Made by a program: the position numbers and the translations under genes. Shown one piece after another: positions 15,214 to 22,095 of a DNA stretch of 32,772 bases (positions within the stretch are counted from its first letter, which is position 1; each line of letters begins with the position of its first letter). The DNA is from Desulfobacca acetoxidans (lineage in GTDB: Bacteria > Desulfobacterota > Desulfobaccia > Desulfobaccales > 0-14-0-80-60-11). The notes beneath the pieces are model-generated. The model was not told the DNA's origin, did not search any database, and saw only the letters and a list, made by a program, of their open reading frames with translations. Where the stretch lies: contig DYLF01000012.1 in NCBI GenBank assembly GCA_020722205.1, positions 1 through 32,772 on the forward strand, read 5' to 3'.

Positions 15214-15489
15214 ATGGCATTTCAAGACCTGGCCCCTCATATCGGCTCTTTGGTAGCCCTGTTAGGAGTCCTGGCCGGCTTGGTCGGCTTTCTGGTCTGG
15301 CGGATGTTAGTCAGGTTGGAAAAGAAGTTGGACGAGGTCTATCAATTCTGTTGCGACTGCCGACCGGAATTGTTGCTACGGTTTGTCACCAAAGAAGAGT
15401 TTCGGGAAGCCCGGGAAGATCTTCACAGGGTTGTGACAAACCATGTTCACAGCTCTGAGGGCGAGGTCATAAGATTCATAAATTATTGA
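15214..15489 (+). CDS. Single-pass membrane protein with coiled coil
   Basis: This 91-aa protein has one membrane segment (IGSLVALLGVLAGLVGFLVW) followed by RLEKKLDEVYQF, a Cys cluster CCDC, and a charged helical tail. Start chosen at ATG 15214, one nt after the stop of the previous gene; a GTG at 15202 would overlap it. The close spacing suggests coupled translation. Layout resembles an i-spanin or a DUF-type phage membrane protein. Function unknown. Confidence 0.6.
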   Translation: MAFQDLAPHIGSLVALLGVLAGLVGFLVWRMLVRLEKKLDEVYQFCCDCRPELLLRFVTKEEFREAREDLHRVVTNHVHSSEGEVIRFINY

Positions 15490-15574
15490 GATCTATATAA
15501 ATCACCCATTACTTGGCTGAATGAACGATTAAATCCTGAATGCCGTGGAAAAAAGGTAACTTAGGGGACAGGCC

Positions 15575-15829
15575 ATGGTGGTAAAGACATCGGAGAACGG
15601 CAACGGTTGGCTGGGGAAAATAATCTTAACTTCTCTGGGTGTATTGGTTCTTGCTTTATTAACCTATGGCATAAACGACTTTCAAAGATCGGTCAGTGAC
15701 TTACGTTGCGAGGTGAAAGAAAGCCATCGGCAGCTCATCACAGTGAACGAAAGGTTAGCCAAATTGGAGATGCTTATTAGACTCCCCTATGATCAGAGAA
15801 GTAAGGTTGTTGATAAATCAGGTAATTAG
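15575..15829 (+). CDS. Single-pass membrane protein with coiled coil
   Basis: This 84-aa protein has a short hydrophilic N-terminus, one membrane helix (IILTSLGVLVLALLTYGI), then a heptad-like stretch SVSDLRCEVKESHRQLITVN and NERLAKLEMLI. The topology is N-in/C-out with a periplasmic coiled coil, like inner-membrane spanins (Rz). The upstream site AGGGGACA is only fair. It is the third small membrane protein in a row, which suggests a lysis or host-envelope function for the group. No family recognised. Confidence 0.55.
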   Translation: MVVKTSENGNGWLGKIILTSLGVLVLALLTYGINDFQRSVSDLRCEVKESHRQLITVNERLAKLEMLIRLPYDQRSKVVDKSGN

Positions 15830-15864
15830 ACTGCAATTAGCTAAAAGTGTTGGGGAAGACAATC

Positions 15865-16092
15865 ATGAAAAAAGAGCCTGTGGTTTCCGAGGAGCAGGAA
15901 GATTACTATCGGGTAGAATTCTGTCACCAGGAACGTGGGGTGAAGGGATACCTCTATTTAGCTAAGGACCTTTATGATGAAGTGGAAGCAACTGAAATTG
16001 GGGAGTTGCTGATCAGCCTCCACGATTCGTGGTGGCATCAGCGAGAATATTTGAAACAAAGCAGGGAACAGGGGCTTTTGATCTTTCATTAA
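15865..16092 (+). CDS. Small acidic protein of unknown function
   Basis: This 75-aa soluble protein is acidic at the N-terminus (MKKEPVVSEEQEDYYRVEF) and contains GVKGYLYLAKDLYDEVEATE. I chose ATG 15865, preceded by TTGGGGAAGA, over the upstream GTG 15847, since the extra residues look untranslated. It could be a head-tail assembly factor by position, before the gp36-like gene. Nothing is recognisable. Confidence 0.55.
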   Translation: MKKEPVVSEEQEDYYRVEFCHQERGVKGYLYLAKDLYDEVEATEIGELLISLHDSWWHQREYLKQSREQGLLIFH

Positions 16093-16124
16093 AGATAAGC
16101 AAAGACAAGCGAAGGTGAGGAGTA

Positions 16125-16526
16125 ATGTCTTACTGCACTGTCGAGGATATCCTGGTGATGATCCCGGAAAGTGAATTGGCGGAATTGACTGCGGAGTCAG
16201 GGGACGAGCCTGACCTCGAGGTGGTGGCAGAGGCCATCGGCAAAGCTGAGGCGGAAATTGATGCCTATCTGGGGACGGTTTACAATGTTCCCCTTTCCTC
16301 CCCCTCTTTGTTGATCAAATCTCTGTCTGTGGACTTGGCCCTTTATCATCTCTATGGACGGCGCAGTGTGGCGCCTGCGGTGCGCCGCCAGCGATATGAG
16401 GCTGCCTTGGCTTTGTTAAGGGCAGTGGCGGAAGGAAAGGCGGCGGTGCCAGGCGCAGAGGTGCCAGGTCCTATGACTACCAGCGCCAGTCGCCTTTTTT
16501 CCCGGGAGAGTCTCTCTGACTGGTAG
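16125..16526 (+). CDS. Head completion protein, Mu gp36-like (DUF1320)
   Basis: This 133-aa protein has the DUF1320 pattern: YCTVEDILVMIPESELAELT at the N-terminus, then the helix pair VVAEAIGKAEAEIDAYLGTV, then VPLSSPSLLIKSLSVDLALY and RRQRYEAALALLRAVAEGKA. Proteins of this family join the head to the tail via the portal ring. Start ATG 16125 follows GGTGAGGAG. The next gene (gp37-like) follows after 18 nt, the same order as in Mu. Confidence 0.82.
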   Translation: MSYCTVEDILVMIPESELAELTAESGDEPDLEVVAEAIGKAEAEIDAYLGTVYNVPLSSPSLLIKSLSVDLALYHLYGRRSVAPAVRRQRYEAALALLRAVAEGKAAVPGAEVPGPMTTSASRLFSRESLSDW

Positions 16527-16544
16527 GGCCAAAAGGGGGAAGAA

Positions 16545-16985
16545 GTGAGCAACTATACCTGGGGTGAGGTGGAAGATGCGGTGCTGGCGGCGTTGGCGGT
16601 GCAAATAGGGCATGAGGTCGGAACGCTCAGAACTTACCAAGGAAACTGGCAAGAAGACCTCAGACGGCAGGCCTGGCGGCTGCCGGCCGTGTTGGTCATA
16701 GTCAGGGGAGGCACTGCGACCCAGGTGACCAAGAGTTCTTATGACCTCAAGGTTGAGATTCTGATTCTGGTAGCAGACCGACAATGGCGCGGGGAAGAGG
16801 CCGCCCGGCGGGAAGAAGGGGGAGTTTACCATTTGTTAGCGGAGATTAGGGCGGCCTTATGGCATAAGGATCTGGGATTGGAAATTTTACCTTTGCAGCT
16901 GAGGAGGGAAGAGCCATTGTTGGCCAGTAAAGAGTTGGTGGTTATGGGAGCACAATATCACACCGCCATGGTTCTGGATTTTTAA
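16545..16985 (+). CDS. Mu gp37-like protein (DUF1834), tail terminator/neck component
   Basis: This 146-aa alpha/beta protein has EVEDAVLAALAVQIGHEVGT near the N-terminus, LPAVLVIVRGGTATQVTKSS in the middle, DLKVEILILVAD and a C-terminal GAQYHTAMVLDF. This matches the DUF1834 layout in Mu-like phages, placed right after DUF1320. Members are thought to cap the tail or link it to the neck. The start is GTG 16545 after AGGGGGAAGAA. Its stop is followed directly by a dispersed repeat. Confidence 0.75.
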   Translation: MSNYTWGEVEDAVLAALAVQIGHEVGTLRTYQGNWQEDLRRQAWRLPAVLVIVRGGTATQVTKSSYDLKVEILILVADRQWRGEEAARREEGGVYHLLAEIRAALWHKDLGLEILPLQLRREEPLLASKELVVMGAQYHTAMVLDF

Positions 16986-16986
16986 T

Positions 16987-17084
16987 TGGTTTTGGGTCCC
17001 CGGTTCTTGGTTCTGGGCCGAGAACCAAAAACCATTAATCGAGGTTCTAGGCCGAGAACCCAAAAGCCAAAACCCAGAACCCAG
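16987..17084. repeat. Dispersed GGTTCTGGG/CCCAGAACC repeat, longest copy
   Basis: About 100 nt built of GGTTCT, CGAGAACC, CCAAAACCCAGAACCC units in both orientations. Fragments such as CCGGTTCTTGGTTCTGGGCC and GCCGAGAACCC are complementary and can form nested hairpins. It falls between the gp37-like gene and the tail tube gene, and the reading frame of the tube gene stays open through it, which can mislead start prediction. Confidence 0.6.
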
Positions 17085-17099
17085 GTGAGGAAAAAGGGC

Positions 17100-18395
17100 G
17101 TGAGCAGGTCGATGCGAAGTTTTTTGGCGACTCATAACGTGCTGGCAGTGTCGGCTCGTCAAAGAGAGACAGCCTTGAATGTGGAACAAGAGTTAGATAC
17201 GAGCATGCTGGTGGATCTGAACAGCGTGTTACAGTATCGGGCCCTCAAGTCACCCAATCGGGAGGAGATGACTGGCAGGGAGGAGGCGGACCGCCTGGAC
17301 GATTTGGGGGGTGTGGTGTCGGGGACTTTAAGTTTTTCCCGGGCCCAGCCCCAGCACTTTGCCTTTTTATTGGCGTACGCCTTGGGGGAGGTGGAAACCA
17401 GCGCCTTGGGCGGTGGTGGCTTTCGCCACAGCATCCGTCCGTTGGCCGGCGAAGTGGATGTGGGCCGGTCCAATCCTTCCTTTACTGCGGCCATGCGTTT
17501 CGGGCGACAGGTAATGAAAAGGCGGTTCGCCTCCTGCTTCATTGATCAGATCCGGGTGGAATTACCCAAAAATGGCTGGGCCAAAATCCATGGGGTGATC
17601 AAAGGCACCGGCAAAGTTGCGGACAACACCTGGGTGGCGGAGCTGTCGGCGCCCTTTAATACGGACACCTTGACCCTTTCCGGCTACGGGGTGGAAGGTA
17701 GCCAGGCTTCTGAGAGATTAAGCAATGTCCAGGCCGTCCAGGTCAAGAATCCGATGTCGGGGGCCTGGGAGGAAGTCAACTACAGCGCGGTAGCGGCAGG
17801 GGTGCCGGCCCTGATTACCATTGACCCGCCAGGAGGTAGCGGGGAGATGACGAGCTATCGGGTTTATTTTATTCCGGTGGAAAGTGGCTGGATGACCATG
17901 CCTTCAAAAGTATCCGAGCCGCCGCTTTTGGTCAGTGAGATCCAGGTGAACCTAGGTGGCCGTTGGGACGGCGCCGCCTTCCTGGGCGGCCACCTCTTAA
18001 GTGCGGAATTGCACAGCTTAAATTGGATTTTCCGCAACCACCTGATCCTGGAAACCACCCCGGGAGGGGGGACGGGCTATGCCAACCGGGCCTTTCGCAC
18101 CGGCCGGGAACAAAAATTGGAGATGGACCGCGATTTTCGCGATTTTTTAATGGCCCGGCATCTCACCGACAACGACACGTTGGCTTTGTACATCAGGGCG
18201 CAAGGGCCGGAGTTCGCCCCAGGCTGTAACTACCAGCTAGAACTCGTCTTCCCACGGCTGGCGGTGACGGCGGCGCCCATAAAGATCGGGCAACGCCGTC
18301 TGGCCGAAGAAATCAGCCTCACGGTGTTGGAAGATGAAGAATATGGCTCAGTATTAGCCTATGTTCAGAATCAGGTGAGCAGCTACGCGGCATAG
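17100..18395 (+). CDS. Putative major tail tube protein (non-contractile tail type)
   Basis: This 431-aa protein starts SRSMRSFLATHNVLAVSARQ, then NVEQELDTSMLVDLNSVLQY, then GGVVSGTLSFSRAQPQHFAF and LAYALGEVETSALGGGGFRH, followed by long beta-rich parts such as TDTLTLSGYGVEGSQ. This matches large tail tube proteins of siphovirus type, in which a hand-like domain polymerises into the tube and an extra beta domain decorates it. I set the start at GTG 17100, with AGGTGAGG 9 nt upstream; the open frame back to 16986 translates only the dispersed repeat. No sheath gene is next to it, so a non-contractile tail is inferred. Exact family not confirmed. Confidence 0.65.
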   Translation: MSRSMRSFLATHNVLAVSARQRETALNVEQELDTSMLVDLNSVLQYRALKSPNREEMTGREEADRLDDLGGVVSGTLSFSRAQPQHFAFLLAYALGEVETSALGGGGFRHSIRPLAGEVDVGRSNPSFTAAMRFGRQVMKRRFASCFIDQIRVELPKNGWAKIHGVIKGTGKVADNTWVAELSAPFNTDTLTLSGYGVEGSQASERLSNVQAVQVKNPMSGAWEEVNYSAVAAGVPALITIDPPGGSGEMTSYRVYFIPVESGWMTMPSKVSEPPLLVSEIQVNLGGRWDGAAFLGGHLLSAELHSLNWIFRNHLILETTPGGGTGYANRAFRTGREQKLEMDRDFRDFLMARHLTDNDTLALYIRAQGPEFAPGCNYQLELVFPRLAVTAAPIKIGQRRLAEEISLTVLEDEEYGSVLAYVQNQVSSYAA

Positions 18396-18410
18396 ACAAG
18401 GGAAAATGAT

Positions 18411-18794
18411 ATGGCAAGGATGATAGGGGAGAGTCAGCAAGTGTTGGCGGTGCATGATCCGGTGTCGGGGTCAGTGATCCGTTTGCATTTCCGGGTTCCC
18501 ACCTCCGAGGAGCGGGTGGCTTATCAGGTTTCGGCATACCGGCTGGAGGGGGGGGAAAGGCGGTTCTGCCTGGGAGAAACCAGACTCAGGTTTGGGGCCG
18601 AGATTCTCGTGGGTTTTGGGGCGGGGGACATTTTGCTCACCGAGAACGGGTGCCTGACCCCTCTGGATCCGAGCCGGCATCCGGATTGGAAAGCCAAATT
18701 GGTAGAGCAGGCCCCGGATTTAGTGTCCTATCTGGCCCAGCAAGTGTTTGAAGGCTGGCGGGTAGTAGGGCGAGGAGAACAGGAATGGGGCTGA
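18411..18794 (+). CDS. Putative tail assembly chaperone, first frame (gpG-like by position)
   Basis: This 127-aa protein begins with a beta segment (VLAVHDPVSGSVIRLHFRVP) and a helix TSEERVAYQVSAYRL, and ends with helical DLVSYLAQQVFEGWRVVG. It sits between tail tube and tape measure, exactly where tailed phages keep the chaperone pair that coats the tape measure. It overlaps the next gene by 10 nt in the -1 frame, reminiscent of G/GT frameshift pairs, but I see no classical slippery heptamer. Role is inferred from position, size and frame. Confidence 0.5.
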   Translation: MARMIGESQQVLAVHDPVSGSVIRLHFRVPTSEERVAYQVSAYRLEGGERRFCLGETRLRFGAEILVGFGAGDILLTENGCLTPLDPSRHPDWKAKLVEQAPDLVSYLAQQVFEGWRVVGRGEQEWG

Positions 18795-19123
18795 CGGAAG
18801 ACCCAGGGGTGAGTCCTTTATGCTCTGGCTTGGGAAAATGGCCCTTCAGAGAGGAGGTCTTACGCCTTGTGACCGGTAAAGTCTGCACACCGGAGGTTCG
18901 GGCCAGATGCCGGCGGGAAAATGGCGAGTTTGCAGATTGGGCTTGTGGGGAGTGCACGGAATTTCTCCAACCGGAGTCAATATCGCCGTGGACCTGGCAT
19001 CTGCTGATGCTTTTTCGGTTAAAAAAAGCCGGTTACCCCTTCAGGGCCAATGACCTAAGCCTGGAGACCTGGCTGCTCCTGGGTGAAATGGAGGCGGCTC
19101 TCATAAAGGGGGGACGTTGTTGA
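18785..19123 (+). CDS. Putative tail assembly protein, second frame (gpT-like by position)
   Basis: This 112-aa protein starts at ATG 18785 inside the previous gene, with GAGGAG (18772-18777) at usable spacing, so it can be translated independently. It has a small cysteine set (CTPEVRARC, ACGEC) and helical parts (WTWHLLMLFRLKKAGYPF, LETWLLLGEMEAALI). Its last residues (KGGRC) and the stop codon come from the palindromic repeat at 19110-19164, so the native C-terminus was probably changed when the repeat arrived. It may be a tail chaperone; the cysteines could bind a metal. Confidence 0.5.
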   Translation: MGLTEDPGVSPLCSGLGKWPFREEVLRLVTGKVCTPEVRARCRRENGEFADWACGECTEFLQPESISPWTWHLLMLFRLKKAGYPFRANDLSLETWLLLGEMEAALIKGGRC

Positions 19124-19164
19124 ATTATTGACATTCTAAAGAATGTCAATGATACAACGTCCCC
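19110..19164. repeat. Palindromic element, copy 2
   Basis: Left arm GGGGACGTTGTTGAATTATT... (19110-19137) and right arm (19140-19164) pair over 11 outer and 10 inner bp with an unequal internal loop (7 versus 4 nt). Outer GGGGACGTTGT/ACAACGTCCCC and inner TTGACATTCT match copy 1 at 14573-14638, which shows one family. It supplies the stop of the upstream gene and lies 20 nt before the tape-measure start. Confidence 0.8.
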
Positions 19165-19183
19165 ATAATAAATAAGGAGAAAA

Positions 19184-19936
19184 ATGGCAAGGATACTAGG
19201 ACAGAGTGGGGACAAAAAAATCGCTGAGTTTCAGGACCTGCAGAGCGAGATGGTGCAACTCAGCCAGGAGTATAGCCGGGAGCGTCTGGCGATCTGGTCC
19301 AGGGAAATGGAAGAGATGGCTGAAAGCTGGGGGCGCTTCCAGCGCGGCTGGGAGGACACCTTAAATCACATGGGCGAGAGAGCTATTGGTACTTTTGAGT
19401 TGATTGCGGGCAGTTGGGAGGATGCCGGTCATCTCTTGAGTCAAAGTTGGAAAAGGAACTTGACAGAGATGACGGAAGAGCTAGCTAGTTGGGCTGAAGC
19501 GGTGCAGAAGGTGCTGAGGGAGGTGAACCAGGCCTGGGGCGGGTTTGATGGACAGGGGGATGGAGGTGGTTGGTCCTCTTGGCTGGGGCTCGGTTTGGAC
19601 TTCGGTGGGTGGTTTCACCAGGGAGGAGTGGTGGAGGCCCACCAGGGCATGGTGGTGGGGCCGGAAAGGTTGCTGGGGGAAGAACAACTTGTCATGGTCC
19701 AGACTGGGGAAGGCATTTTGCCACGAGACAGCATGCTCCGGTTGGGGAATGATAATTTTGAAGCCTTGCGCCGGGGCCAGTTCGATTTTAACAGCGGCGC
19801 CAAAGAATCTTCAGTGCATATCAACATAACTGTCCAGACCTTGGATGCCTCCGGGGTGGCAAATCTGGACTGGTCACGCCTGATGAACCGACAACTCTTG
19901 CCGGCCCTGCAAAAGGAACTGGGACGGCGCTGGTAA
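19184..19936 (+). CDS. Very short tail tape-measure protein
   Basis: The C-terminal block WFHQGGVVEAHQGMVVGPER, LLGEEQLVMVQTGEGILPRD and LGNDNFEALRRGQF (143-200) is the characteristic end of many siphovirus tape-measure proteins. The N-terminal about 115 residues form charged helices (EYSRERLAIWSREMEEMAES). A Gly/Trp-rich hinge (118-146) lies between. Typical tape measures run from 600 to several thousand residues; this is 250 aa, close to that of the Rhodobacter gene transfer agent (about 220 aa). By the usual length rule it would set a tail of only a few tens of nm. The start ATG 19184 follows AAGGAGA. The gene is not broken by frameshift: the end is intact and the start has its own ribosome-binding site. 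Confidence 0.75.
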   Translation: MARILGQSGDKKIAEFQDLQSEMVQLSQEYSRERLAIWSREMEEMAESWGRFQRGWEDTLNHMGERAIGTFELIAGSWEDAGHLLSQSWKRNLTEMTEELASWAEAVQKVLREVNQAWGGFDGQGDGGGWSSWLGLGLDFGGWFHQGGVVEAHQGMVVGPERLLGEEQLVMVQTGEGILPRDSMLRLGNDNFEALRRGQFDFNSGAKESSVHINITVQTLDASGVANLDWSRLMNRQLLPALQKELGRRW

Positions 19937-19946
19937 GGGGGGGATT

Positions 19947-20312
19947 ATGGCCAATGCCAAGTTGGAGTGGGTGGCGCCAGGGGGAGGGCGCCAGAGCTAC
20001 ATCCTGCCCGTTAATTTTTCCTGGGATTATCAGGAACTGCTGGAAGATAACAGTGACTGGCAGCGGGCGCTGGACGGCAGCCTGAGAAGTTATGTTCAGA
20101 AGCTGAAGGCCTGTTGGACTTTAAAATTTAAATATATAGCTACCGCCCAAAAGGAGCAACTGACAGCCCTTAAACAGGCGCAAGTGGAGGTCGATTTTTT
20201 CCGGGAGGCATCAGGGCCCAAGACATTTACTGCGGTCTGGAGCAACGATCTGGATTTTCGGGAAGTGGCACCGGGGCTTTGGTCTGGGACAATGGTGCTG
20301 GTGGAAGTTTAA
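19947..20312 (+). CDS. Putative distal tail protein
   Basis: This 121-aa beta-rich protein has LPVNFSWDYQELLEDNSDWQ, RALDGSLRSYVQKLKACWTL, then KFKYIATAQKEQLTALKQAQ and a C-terminal WSGTMVLVEV. The plan (short strands, a helix with KEQL, then a final barrel strand) resembles the N-terminal ring part of distal tail proteins that cap the tube end. It lies 10 nt after the tape measure and before the hub, as expected. The start is ATG 19947 after AAGGGGGGG. Family not confirmed. Confidence 0.55.
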   Translation: MANAKLEWVAPGGGRQSYILPVNFSWDYQELLEDNSDWQRALDGSLRSYVQKLKACWTLKFKYIATAQKEQLTALKQAQVEVDFFREASGPKTFTAVWSNDLDFREVAPGLWSGTMVLVEV

Positions 20313-20325
20313 GCCGTGCCTTTAA

Positions 20326-20390
20326 AACCTGGGTTCTGGGTTTTGGCTTTTAGGTTCTCGACCCAGAACCCAGAACCGAGAACCCGAAAC
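20326..20390. repeat. Dispersed GGTTCTGGG/CCCAGAACC repeat, copy before the hub gene
   Basis: GGGTTCTGGGTTTTGGCTTT on the left, then GGTTCTCG pairing with CGAGAACC, with CCCAGAACCCAGAA between. A run of seven T follows seven to eight nt after the hairpin, so a weak terminator role is possible. Same family as 12248-12312 and 16987-17084. Confidence 0.55.
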
Positions 20391-20408
20391 TTTTTTTAAA
20401 AATCGATC

Positions 20409-22082
20409 ATGCGTGAAGCGGGGACGGAATTTCTACAGGAAGAAACATTGCTCAGAGGGGGGCATCCCCGGCTCAAGGCGGTAATTTATCCTTTTGATTT
20501 GGACTTCGGTTTGGCTCTTGGCTCAGGAGTCTATGAGAACACAATTTATGGTGGAGAGCCGGGAAAATTAGCCATGCAAGAGGGATATATCACCCAAGGG
20601 GCCTGGACTTCGCCGGTGATGCAGGCCTTCTCTCCTCAGGTAGGAGCAGCGGTGCCCACCTGGGAAGATCAGGCGGGATATCTTACGACCCGGGTGTATC
20701 TGAGGAGTGCGACAGAGCATGAGGAAGTGGCGGCACAGCCCTTTGCCGAGGCGTCCTTATCTGAGGAAATGGCGCTCAACCTGTATTTCCAAGTAAAAAT
20801 AGAATTCCAGGAGGAAATTCGCGCTTGGGCGGTGGATGATGCCTCTGAGGCGGATGACTATACCGCTTACGGGGAGGAGAGCAACAGCGTGGCTGGTTAT
20901 GAGAGCTATGCCGTAGAAGGGGCCTTTCCAGGTTTTGTGACCCGGGTTCGTTGGGAAGGAAGGCTGGTCCTGCCGGATAACGAGATTCTTGATGCCGGAG
21001 TCATCCAAGTAGGGTTGTCCCGCGATTTTAAGGAAATGCGAAGCGGAGACAATATCCTGGTGTTGGACAATCGTCGGCGCCAATGGCTACCGCAATCTTC
21101 AAACTTTTATTTTCTCGGGTGGCCTTGGGAAGAAAAAAGGTTAGCCCTGTACCACGGTTGGGAACTCCCCAATGGAACCGTGGAGTGGCTGCTGGTGTAT
21201 CAGGGAGTCTTGGAACGTTTAGGGGGCATGGCCGACGGCTGGCAGGAACGCCGCCAAGTCAGGCTGGAAACCCAGGATTGGCTAGCCTCCCGTCTCCAAA
21301 GGTTAGTGGGCACGCCGGGGCCGGACGGTGTCAGGCGACCCTTTCTGCGGGGGTCAACCCGTTGCCAGGGAGAGTTATACCAGACCATTGGTGCCCAGGT
21401 CAGTGACCCGATAAAGTCTGGCAGCGGCAGCGCCACCCTGAAAATATTAGGCAACTTTAGAGGGGAAACCCCCATGACCTATCTGCTCGAAGCCGAGAAC
21501 ACGGGGGAAATAGGGGTGGCTACTTTCCGTTGGTCAATCAACCAGGGGCAGAGCTGGCTGGGGAGGGAAATTATCACCGCCGGCGCCGAGGATCCGGTGG
21601 AGCTTTCGGAAGGACTGGCGGTGTACTGGGAGGGGGGGACGGGCATTGATCTGGTGGCACAAGACCGCTGGACCTTCCTCGCTCAACCGGTGAGCTATCA
21701 CTATAAATTGTTCGGTGGCCCTTTCGCCGGCATAACCAACATTTATCTCAATGGCGAGGAAACCACTGACGGTGTAACGGCAGATCCAGCCACCGGGCTG
21801 ATCCAGGTTACCGGCCGGAGCGCCATCGTTTCGGCACGGGTGGTCAAAGACGACACCAACCATCCGGTGGATATCATCAGGGATCTTCTCCAGGAAGTGG
21901 GATTGAGCCAGGCGATTAATCAGGAGTCCTTTGAATTAGCTAAAAGCCTGACCCCGGAATATAGCATCGGAGTCTGCTTCGAAGACTTGACGGCGGCCCA
22001 AGCGATACGTGAAATCGTTAGCCGCTGTCTCTACGACCTGTGGGTGGATTTTGGGGAAATCAAGATAAGGGCTTCGCTTTAG
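20409..22082 (+). CDS. Tail hub/baseplate protein
   Basis: This 557-aa protein divides as follows. Residues 1-180 are beta-rich with YLTTRVYLRSATEHEEVAAQ. About 180-300 resemble a hub domain (VIQVGLSRDFKEMRSGDNIL, VEWLLVYQGVLERL, RRQVRLETQDWLASRL). About 336-427 are an inserted beta domain (SGSGSATLKILGNF ... FRWSINQGQSW ... WTFLAQP) that recurs in the next gene. The end (480-557) has HPVDIIRDLLQEVGLSQAIN and AIREIVSRCLYDLWVDFGEI, typical of hub proteins such as J-type ones. It would sit at the tail tip and hold the receptor-binding proteins. The start ATG 20409 has a poor ribosome-binding site. It is followed by the 1384-aa protein after 13 nt, whose C-terminus looks like the missing rest of a hub. 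Confidence 0.6.
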   Translation: MREAGTEFLQEETLLRGGHPRLKAVIYPFDLDFGLALGSGVYENTIYGGEPGKLAMQEGYITQGAWTSPVMQAFSPQVGAAVPTWEDQAGYLTTRVYLRSATEHEEVAAQPFAEASLSEEMALNLYFQVKIEFQEEIRAWAVDDASEADDYTAYGEESNSVAGYESYAVEGAFPGFVTRVRWEGRLVLPDNEILDAGVIQVGLSRDFKEMRSGDNILVLDNRRRQWLPQSSNFYFLGWPWEEKRLALYHGWELPNGTVEWLLVYQGVLERLGGMADGWQERRQVRLETQDWLASRLQRLVGTPGPDGVRRPFLRGSTRCQGELYQTIGAQVSDPIKSGSGSATLKILGNFRGETPMTYLLEAENTGEIGVATFRWSINQGQSWLGREIITAGAEDPVELSEGLAVYWEGGTGIDLVAQDRWTFLAQPVSYHYKLFGGPFAGITNIYLNGEETTDGVTADPATGLIQVTGRSAIVSARVVKDDTNHPVDIIRDLLQEVGLSQAINQESFELAKSLTPEYSIGVCFEDLTAAQAIREIVSRCLYDLWVDFGEIKIRASL

Positions 22083-22095
22083 GGGAAATTTTTGA

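Noticed and set aside
16986-17099. N-terminal extension of the tail tube protein
   Set aside because: It translates the dispersed GGTTCTGGG repeat (Arg/Pro/Lys-rich), and a better start with AGGTGAGG exists at 17100.
18752-18794. Programmed -1 frameshift between the two tail-chaperone genes
   Set aside because: The frames are in the right relation, but no X-XXY-YYZ heptamer is present in the overlap and the second gene has its own ribosome-binding site and ATG.
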